From the NCBI GenBank assembly GCA_005804005.1, contig SYPI01000057.1:1-10533 (forward strand): DNA of 10,533 nucleotides, given 5' to 3'. Positions 5,558 through 10,533 of this stretch are shown piece by piece. The DNA comes from Planctomycetia bacterium. GTDB taxonomy: Bacteria; Planctomycetota; Phycisphaerae; Phycisphaerales; SM1A02. Position numbers and translations under genes: made by a program. Position 1 is the stretch's first letter, and each line of letters opens with the position of its first letter. Below the pieces are notes generated by a model. That model was not told where the DNA came from. It did not search any database and was given only the letters and a program-made list of their open reading frames with translations.

Positions 5558-7503
5558 GGTAGTCCTGCTCCCACGGCGATCGCGTGCGCGGCCCAAGCGG
5601 CCATCCACGCCACCAGACTCATCCAGCCCAGTTGCAGCGCTGGCCATTTCCATGATCCGGTCTCACGCTTGGTCACCGCCAGGGTTGGCAGACATTGCAT
5701 CGCCAGCACATAGAAAACCAACAGGCTCAGGCTAGTGGCTGGGGTGAACAGCGGCGCGCCGTCGGCGCGCGTCGCCCGGCCCATGGCCGCCACCGTTCCT
5801 ACGTCCACATCCGAATCACTCGGACCGGCGTTCACCAACACCTTCATGGAACTGACAAAAACCTCCCGCGCCAAAAAACTATTCATTACGCCGACGGAAA
5901 TCTGCCAGTCGAAGCCCAGCGGCGCAAACACCGGTTCCACTACATGGCCGATGGTGCCCGCGAATGATCCCTCGTGCTGGGCGCGCAGGAGCACGTCGGG
6001 GGGAGTGTCCTCGGCCATCGGGGCGGCCCGCGGGAAGGCCTGCAGCCACCACATCACCAGCGAGATCGCCAGGATGATGCCACCGGCGTTACGCAGGAAC
6101 ACTCCGCCACGATCCGCGGCTGCCAGCGCGGCGGTGCGGATGCTCGGGACGCGGTACGGTGGCAGTTCCAGCATCATTGGTCGGCTGGCACCGCGCAGAA
6201 TCGTGCGGCGGGCCAGCGCCGCAGAGGTCATTCCAGCCAGTGCGCCCAGCAGATAGCAGCCGATGAAAGCCAACGCCGCCGCGCCGGGGCGATCGGGAAA
6301 GAGCAAGGCGGTCAGCAGCACATACACCGGCACCCGGGCGCTGCAGGACATGAACGGCGCCACCAGAATTGCCGCCAGACGATCACGGCGGTCGGGGATC
6401 AGGCGCGTGGCCATGATCCCGGGCAGCGCGCAGGCGTGGCTGGAAAGCAGCGGCACGAAGGCCTGCCCCGGCAGCCCGAACCGTCGCATCACCCGATCCA
6501 CAGCCAGCGCCGCGCGCGCCAGATAGCCGGAGTCTTCCAGCAGCGCCAACAGGAAGAAGAGCAGCACGATCTGCGGAAGGAACACCACCACTCCGGCGAT
6601 TCCAGCGACCACTCCGTCGCGCAACAGGTCCTGCAGCAGCCCATTGGGCAGCAGGTCATCAATGCCGCCACCAACAACTCGGAAGAGTTCGTCGATGGCA
6701 TTCATCGGGAACTCCGCCAGCCAGAAGATGGCGGTGAAGAGCAGGGCCATCACCCCTAGGAAGGTGACCAGGCCGATCACCGGGTGGGTGAGCAGGGCAT
6801 CGAACCGGTCGGCGCGCGCGTCGGCGGCCTGCGCTGCCAGCCGCCCCTGCGGCTCTTGAGCACTCACCAGCGCCGCCACGCGTCGTGCCCAACTGGCGAC
6901 CTCCCGCGAGTCGGTGCTCCCGGCCGGCAACCCCGCTACCGGGGAGTGCGTTTCCCCGAGCAGGCCTCGCTCGGCGGCTTCCTCCAGTTCGGCGGTGAGT
7001 TCGGCGATTCCTTCTCCGGTGCGTCCCGAAGCTCGCACCACGCGGCAGCCCAGCAGCCGCGAGAGTGACTCCACATCAATGAAGATGCCGCGCTGGTGGG
7101 CGATGTCGCCCATGGTCAGGGCGATCACAGTTGGCCGCGAGCGCTGCAGCACGCTGGCCGCCAATGGCAGATTGCGCTGCAGGGTTGTGGCATCAATCAC
7201 CACCAGCATGGCAGTCGGACCACACCCCGGAACGCGCCCCTCGATGCAATCGGTGCACAGGCGCGACTCGGGCAACTCCAGTTGCAGGCTGTATGTCCCC
7301 GGAAGGTCGACCACCTCCAGGTCGCTGGTGCCGCAAGCGCAGATGCCGACATGCGATTCGACAGTGCTACCGGGGAAGTTGGCGGTCTTTGAGCGCAGTC
7401 CGCAGAGTCGGTTGAACAGCGTGGTCTTGCCGGTGTTGGGATTTCCCAGCAAGGCGATGCGGCGCACCGGCGATGCCGCTGGGATCGGCGGGGCGGACAT
7501 CAT
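5554..7503 (-). CDS. feoB: Ferrous iron transport protein B (GTP-gated Fe(II) channel)
   Basis: A 649-residue inner-membrane Fe(II) uptake protein. The G domain has G1 GNPNTGKT (20-27), G2 PGSTVE (44-49), G3 DLPG (66-69), a G4 that reads TMGD (130-133) instead of the usual NMxD, and G5 ASG near 158-160. Membrane segments begin at about residue 242. The two gate repeats show LLSSHACALPGIMATR, then APFMSCSARVPVYVLL, and later GVMNSFLAREVFVSSM. FeoB proteins often run to 700 or more residues; this one has short loops. It is unusually Cys-rich in the G domain: C55 and C57 before G3, and C83, C86 and C94 just after it, in the switch-II area. FeoA ends immediately upstream (TGAATGATG), giving two adjacent ATGs as possible starts (7503 or 7500), probably coupled to feoA since no clear ribosome-binding site is seen. 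Its own stop overlaps the start of the small membrane gene. Confidence 0.95.
   Translation of the reverse strand: MMSAPPIPAASPVRRIALLGNPNTGKTTLFNRLCGLRSKTANFPGSTVESHVGICACGTSDLEVVDLPGTYSLQLELPESRLCTDCIEGRVPGCGPTAMLVVIDATTLQRNLPLAASVLQRSRPTVIALTMGDIAHQRGIFIDVESLSRLLGCRVVRASGRTGEGIAELTAELEEAAERGLLGETHSPVAGLPAGSTDSREVASWARRVAALVSAQEPQGRLAAQAADARADRFDALLTHPVIGLVTFLGVMALLFTAIFWLAEFPMNAIDELFRVVGGGIDDLLPNGLLQDLLRDGVVAGIAGVVVFLPQIVLLFFLLALLEDSGYLARAALAVDRVMRRFGLPGQAFVPLLSSHACALPGIMATRLIPDRRDRLAAILVAPFMSCSARVPVYVLLTALLFPDRPGAAALAFIGCYLLGALAGMTSAALARRTILRGASRPMMLELPPYRVPSIRTAALAAADRGGVFLRNAGGIILAISLVMWWLQAFPRAAPMAEDTPPDVLLRAQHEGSFAGTIGHVVEPVFAPLGFDWQISVGVMNSFLAREVFVSSMKVLVNAGPSDSDVDVGTVAAMGRATRADGAPLFTPATSLSLLVFYVLAMQCLPTLAVTKRETGSWKWPALQLGWMSLVAWMAAWAAHAIAVGAGLP
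5563..5566 (-). promoter_or_regulatory. Ribosome-binding site supporting a TTG start
   Basis: AGGA on the minus strand, 5 bases before TTG 5557, inside the last codons of feoB. It supports the 63-residue form of the downstream membrane peptide. Confidence 0.5.
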
Positions 7504-7788
7504 TCAGTCGACCAGTGGAGTGACCAGGATGCGCTCCGAGACCTCACGCGCCAGACCAAATCTGGTCTGGTCGATCTGCACGATGCAGGGAGAGCCGGAG
7601 CGGCAGACCCGGACGCAGCACGATTCGGAGAAGCCCATCGCCTCCAGCAGGCAACGCTCGCGCTCTCCGAGCGCATCGAGAGCCGAGCAGGGAATCCGCG
7701 CTCGCGTACCCCGAGGCAGTTGCGACAACGGAACGCTCGACGAGCTTGCCACCACCCGCACCTTGCAATCACCGCCAGAAACGGGCAT
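7504..7788 (-). CDS. feoA: FeoA family protein, Cys-rich
   Basis: A 94-residue SH3-like cytosolic partner of FeoB. The FeoA pattern is clear: PLSQLPRGTRARI (20-32), LGERERCLLEAMGFSESCCVRVCRSGSPCIVQI (40-72, read as helix, then Gly-turn, then two strands) and GLAREVSERILV (78-89). It contains seven Cys (8, 34, 46, 57, 58, 62, 68), whereas most FeoA proteins have none or one. C57, C58, C62 and C68 fall together on the strand hairpin and could bind metal or form disulfides. Its TGA directly abuts the feoB ATG and it begins 17 bases after the BFD gene, so these genes are one transcript. There is no obvious ribosome-binding site before ATG 7788. The first 18 residues are outside the domain, so the true start could be slightly downstream, although no better start codon is apparent. 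Confidence 0.88.
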   Translation of the reverse strand: MPVSGGDCKVRVVASSSSVPLSQLPRGTRARIPCSALDALGERERCLLEAMGFSESCCVRVCRSGSPCIVQIDQTRFGLAREVSERILVTPLVD

Positions 7789-7805
7789 GTCGGAGTGTAG
7801 CAGGG

Positions 7806-8102
7806 TTATTGAGAACCAGTCTCAGCAGCGGCTTGGGCCGCCTTTTCGGCCCGACGACGCTCCCGGTACAAGCCCCGATTGGCCCCGTAGTTGTCCGGTG
7901 TCGCGCTCACGGCCGGTACTTCGCCGTTGCGCCACTGCTCGTGTAGTTGCTTGAGGAACGGCACGCACCAACCGCAGCCGGTCCCCGCGCCGAGGCACTC
8001 AGCCAAGCCGCTGGCGCACGGGGGCTTCTCGCGCAGCAGAAAGTTCACCAGTTTGCGCTGGGAGACATGCTTGCACAGACAGACTTCGTCGTCGGGCCGC
8101 AT
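7806..8102 (-). CDS. BFD-like [2Fe-2S]-binding protein
   Basis: A 98-residue protein with a BFD-type [2Fe-2S] domain (bacterioferritin-associated ferredoxin / NifU-middle-domain fold). The four cluster ligands are visible: CLC at 8-10 and CGWC at 43-46, separated by about 32 residues, with the helix SQRKLVNFLLRE between. After CGWC-VPFLKQL comes a charged tail of about 45 residues (KAAQAAAE near the end) that is not part of the domain. In other bacteria Bfd passes electrons to bacterioferritin to release stored iron. Here the place just upstream of feoA suggests a role in reducing or sensing iron. It starts 4 bases after the preceding stop (TGA-GTGC-ATG), so it is probably coupled to that gene. 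No bacterioferritin gene is in view, so I leave the symbol bfd out. Confidence 0.85.
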   Translation of the reverse strand: MRPDDEVCLCKHVSQRKLVNFLLREKPPCASGLAECLGAGTGCGWCVPFLKQLHEQWRNGEVPAVSATPDNYGANRGLYRERRRAEKAAQAAAETGSQ

Positions 8103-8106
8103 GCAC

Positions 8107-8877
8107 TCAGGTGCCGGCGGCTGGGGCAGGCGGCTTGGGCTGCGGAAGTCGGAAGAATGTCTGCGGAGTGATCTGGAAGGTCAGTTCGCAGTAGGGCCCG
8201 ATGAATGGGCGCTCCTGAAACGGTCCGGCCTCCGGCCGCTCGGGGACCACCAGGAAGGTGGGCTGCAACATCCCATGCAGTTCAAACCGTGCCTCAGGCG
8301 CCTCGTTGATTCGCCGCTGCCCCTGCAGCGGCAGCATGACCGTGAAGGGGAATCCGACATCTCGGCCGCTGGCTGGGTCAACTACGATCAGTTCGGCCAG
8401 ACCCGGGGGTTGATCCTCGCCGCCCAGACTCAGGCAGCGGACAACCCACTCAATCGGCATGCGCATCTGAACGGCCTGCACCGTTGCCCAAGCCCGCAGA
8501 CCACGCATGGCGCGGACGAATTCAGCCGACTTTGCATCCGGAGGAATCGGCTTCTGGTCGAATGTCGCCGCGTATCGCCGCCGGGCTTCGGCTACGGCGT
8601 CATCACTGCATTTCCACGGAGTTCCGGCGGCTGATCCCAACGCCGCCGCTGGCGGAGAATTGCCGCTTGGAGTTCCGGCGGCCGGCAACTGGGCTTGCAG
8701 ATCTTCCACCTGCTTCGATAGTTCCTCGATGCGCTGCAGTGCCGCGTCGAGGTCCTGCTGCAGGGCCCGTTCCCGTTCGCTGGCATCCGGGGCGGACTGC
8801 GCAGCGGCAGCCGAGACCACCGAGAGGACGAAAACGAAGGCGAGGAGTGGCAAACAGGTGCGCACGCGGTTCAGCAT
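8107..8877 (-). CDS. Secreted coiled-coil protein of unknown function, first gene of the feo operon
   Basis: A 256-residue protein. The start at 8877 is fixed by AGGAAGGA (8884-8891) six bases upstream and by an immediate signal peptide (MLNRVRTCLPLLAFVFVLSVVSAAAA, likely cleaved near residue 26). The frame continues open far upstream to 9909, but that part is antisense to the divergent gene. Residues about 36-65 form a heptad coiled coil (L39, L43, L47, I50, L53, V57, L60, L64). A Pro/Ala linker follows, then a globular domain beginning near WKCSDDAVAEARRRYAATFD, with conserved-looking WVVRCLSL and FIGPYCELTFQI, and a Pro-rich C-terminus (PQPKPPAPAAG). Three Cys lie in the mature domain. I recognise no family. 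YbgF/CpoB-like periplasmic coiled coils share only the general layout. Its place at the head of the iron operon, 4 bases before the BFD gene, suggests a periplasmic role linked to iron, but nothing in the sequence proves that. Confidence 0.75.
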   Translation of the reverse strand: MLNRVRTCLPLLAFVFVLSVVSAAAAQSAPDASERERALQQDLDAALQRIEELSKQVEDLQAQLPAAGTPSGNSPPAAALGSAAGTPWKCSDDAVAEARRRYAATFDQKPIPPDAKSAEFVRAMRGLRAWATVQAVQMRMPIEWVVRCLSLGGEDQPPGLAELIVVDPASGRDVGFPFTVMLPLQGQRRINEAPEARFELHGMLQPTFLVVPERPEAGPFQERPFIGPYCELTFQITPQTFFRLPQPKPPAPAAGT

Positions 8878-8931
8878 GGGATATCCTTCCTGCACGGCAG
8901 CAATGCTAGCGAACTGCTGCGGGACTTGAAC
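8878..8931. promoter_or_regulatory. 54-base divergent intergenic region (feo operon / coiled-coil gene)
   Basis: Two genes start back to back with only 54 bases between their ATGs. A possible minus-strand pair is TTCAAG (8922-8927) and TAGCAT (8900-8905) with a 16-base spacer, but it matches only 3/6 and 4/6 and is weak. The palindrome GCTAGC (8905-8910) sits in the middle. I found no convincing Fur box (no AT-rich inverted repeat) here. Both promoters, if present, must overlap or extend into the opposite coding region. Confidence 0.3.
8884..8891 (-). promoter_or_regulatory. Ribosome-binding site fixing the start of the secreted protein
   Basis: AGGAAGGA on the minus strand, 6 bases before ATG 8877. 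It is the strongest Shine-Dalgarno match in the window and shows that the gene starts here rather than at any upstream ATG in the same open frame. Confidence 0.8.
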
Positions 8932-10533
8932 ATGAACAGCGTTCACGGAATCGTCTCGATGGCTCAGTCGCGTCTGGGGCGCGATGCATTTGTGCGCGGC
9001 GCACTCCGGGCGCTGGCCATCGGCGGCGGGGCGTTGCTTGGATTGGCCATTCTGTCGCGGCTGCTGGGTGGGACTCTGCCGTGGATGGAAGGGCTTAATC
9101 TCCTCTGGGCGGCGCTGGGGCTCATGTTGGTCGTAGCTGTGGTGTGTGGCGCCATCAGTGCCGCGCGCGCCAAGCTGCGCAGCCTGGCGGCGGCGAGCAT
9201 CATCGATCAGCGGCTGGAACTGGGGGATCGACTCTCGACCGCAGTTGCTTTCGAGAAGCGCACCGATGCCATGGCCCGCGCGGCCGTCGAGGATGGAGTT
9301 CGAACGGCGATGGATCCGGCCACCGCCAATCGCTTGCGGGCCGCGTTCCGGCTGCGATTGCCCGATCGCTGGTGGCTGGGATTCGGCGAGGTGTTGGCCA
9401 CGCTGGCAGTCTGGCTGCTGATTCCCGCCTTGCGCTTCGATCCGGCGGCCCAAGCCGACGAAGCGGCGGCGGCGGCGGCGCGGGCGGAGTCGGCGGAGGC
9501 GATCGAAGCAGTCGTGGCCGAGATTTCCCAGTCGGAGGCGCTTAGTGAGTCGGTGCTCCCGCCGGTTGAGGGGGCGGGGGAAGAGCCAGCCGCTGGAGAT
9601 CCGCAGGAGCGGACCGCCGACGAAGTGCGCCGCGATGCCCTGCGCAAGATGGCTCAGATGGAGCGCAAACTCGACGAGGCTCTCAACGGTGAGAAGGCCG
9701 CGGAGTTGGAGGCGCTCAAGGATGCTCTGTCGAAGATCGACTCGCCACAAGATGGGGCGGCGGCGGCCTTGGGCGCGGCGCTCAAGGGCGGTGACATGGC
9801 GGCGGCCAAGGAGGCGATGGCCCAACTGCAGAAGGAGATCGAGTCTGGCTCGCTCGATGCGGCGGCCAAGGAGCGGCTGGCGGAAGCCATGGAGAAGATG
9901 GCCCAGCAACTCTCACAGGCGGCGCAGGACAAGGCTTCGTTGGAGAGATCGCTGCAGGCTGCGGGGATGGATCCATCTCTGGCCAGCAACCCGAAGGCGC
10001 TGGATGCGGCCATCAAGCAGGCCGGTCAGTTGAACGATTCGCAAAAGCAGGCGCTGCAGAAGGCAGCGCAGGCGTGCTCGGCTTCGAAGGAGATGTGCTC
10101 CGGACTCTCCAAAGCCTGCTCCGGCCTCAGCCAGCAGTGCAAGGGTGGTCAAGGGTCGAAGTCGGACATGGCCAAGGCGGGCCAGTGCCTCTCGCAGATG
10201 GAGGCGCTCGATCAGTTCATGCAGTCCGCCAAGATGAGCAAGGGCGCTTGTCAGTCGGCTTGTAAGAAGGTCGGGCAGGGCATGTGCAACAACCAATCCG
10301 ATCAGGTGCGTCCGGGCATGGGTGGTCGCGGGCGCGGGGCTGGTGGCCTTGCCGCCAAACAGGAGACCGCCACCGGAAGCAAGGAGCGCAAGGAGAAGGT
10401 TGAGGTTCAGGATGACGAGGTCATCGCCCGCCAATACATCGAAGGTCCTTCAATGGTTGGCGAGAGCCAAGTTGTGATGGAGCAGATCGTCGGCAAGATC
10501 GGCGGGGGAACCGAAGATGCTGTGGATGACGAG
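8932..10533 (+). CDS. Membrane-anchored coiled-coil protein with Cys heptad ladder (3' end outside window)
   Basis: 534 codons are open to the right edge. The N-terminus has two membrane segments (about 24-45 and 57-77), a conserved-looking IIDQRLELGDRLSTAVAF segment after them, then a third helix (about 148-166, WWLGFGEVLATLAVWLLIPAL). After this the chain is long, helical and rich in Ala, Lys, Glu and Gln (about 175-380), consistent with a coiled coil outside the membrane. Residues 381-452 are Cys- and Ser-rich: C382, C389, C396 and C403 are exactly seven apart, followed by C419, C440, C444 and C452. Then come a Gly/Arg linker and a charged region. ATG 8932 and ATG 8959 (residue 10) are both possible starts; neither has a strong ribosome-binding site. 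I recall similar three-helix, Q-R-L-x-L-x-D-R-L-S-T-A proteins in Planctomycetes (DUF4175-like), but this is memory, not a match. Function unknown. Confidence 0.8.
   Translation, partial: MNSVHGIVSMAQSRLGRDAFVRGALRALAIGGGALLGLAILSRLLGGTLPWMEGLNLLWAALGLMLVVAVVCGAISAARAKLRSLAAASIIDQRLELGDRLSTAVAFEKRTDAMARAAVEDGVRTAMDPATANRLRAAFRLRLPDRWWLGFGEVLATLAVWLLIPALRFDPAAQADEAAAAAARAESAEAIEAVVAEISQSEALSESVLPPVEGAGEEPAAGDPQERTADEVRRDALRKMAQMERKLDEALNGEKAAELEALKDALSKIDSPQDGAAAALGAALKGGDMAAAKEAMAQLQKEIESGSLDAAAKERLAEAMEKMAQQLSQAAQDKASLERSLQAAGMDPSLASNPKALDAAIKQAGQLNDSQKQALQKAAQACSASKEMCSGLSKACSGLSQQCKGGQGSKSDMAKAGQCLSQMEALDQFMQSAKMSKGACQSACKKVGQGMCNNQSDQVRPGMGGRGRGAGGLAAKQETATGSKERKEKVEVQDDEVIARQYIEGPSMVGESQVVMEQIVGKIGGGTEDAVDDE

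Noticed and set aside
5554..7954. Long plus-strand open frames antisense to feoB and its neighbours, such as 6914-7954 and 5974-6759
   Set aside because: The minus strand here encodes clear FeoB and FeoA motifs. The plus-strand products are low-complexity Arg/Ser/Ala/His-rich, as expected of shadows in GC-rich DNA.
9463..9486. GCG/GGC triplet run as a possible repeat element
   Set aside because: It simply encodes a run of Ala in the coiled-coil protein, common in GC-rich genes.
8878..9909. Upstream extension of the secreted protein's frame to a 600-residue product
   Set aside because: The extension is Arg/Gln/His-rich and antisense to the membrane coiled-coil gene. The signal peptide and AGGAAGGA place the start at 8877.
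1..10533. Defence system, prophage, toxin-antitoxin or CRISPR content
   Set aside because: All genes are housekeeping, iron, envelope or regulatory. There are no direct-repeat arrays, integrases, transposases or attachment-site repeats.

Overview
The window is about 65% GC and densely coded, with genes on both strands and no RNA genes, insertion sequences, CRISPR arrays or phage genes that I can see. Several traits fit a Planctomycetota bacterium, probably an uncultured or environmental lineage: a PheT lacking the usual N-terminal tRNA-binding domain, an unusually Cys-rich FeoA/FeoB pair with a BFD-type [2Fe-2S] protein, small lipoproteins of unknown family, an ECF-like sigma factor with a TTGACA plus extended -10 promoter, and a large Ala/Lys-rich coiled-coil membrane protein. 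The lineage is an inference from these traits, not from a database match.

Layout. (1) 1-939, minus strand: the N-terminal 313 residues of pheT, running off the left edge. (2) 999-2095, plus strand: two small lipoprotein genes that overlap by four bases (GTGA) and look like diverged tandem paralogs. (3) 2154-5369, plus strand: a promoter, then a sigma-70-family factor, an HscA-type Hsp70 that overlaps it by 19 bases across a run of ten C's, and ispD of the non-mevalonate isoprenoid pathway. (4) 5366-8877, minus strand: a tightly packed ferrous-iron operon. In transcription order it holds a secreted coiled-coil protein of unknown function, a BFD-like [2Fe-2S] protein, feoA, feoB and a 63-residue Cys-containing membrane peptide. 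ispD and the last gene of this operon converge so closely that one CTAG supplies both stop codons. (5) 8932-10533, plus strand: a divergently transcribed membrane/coiled-coil protein with a regular heptad ladder of cysteines, running off the right edge.

How the genes work together. The Feo cluster is a coherent unit: FeoB is the GTP-dependent Fe(II) channel, FeoA its small partner, the membrane peptide matches the FeoB-associated Cys-rich type, and the BFD protein could handle electrons or Fe-S for incoming or stored iron. The sigma factor and the Hsp70 are translationally linked, which suggests that the chaperone acts on the sigma factor or is co-regulated with it. No isc genes are nearby, although the chaperone looks like HscA. 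ispD seems to be a housekeeping gene riding in that transcript.

The most unusual single feature is the C10 tract: one extra C would fuse the sigma factor in frame to the complete Hsp70. I see no clear defence system, biosynthetic cluster or mobile system.
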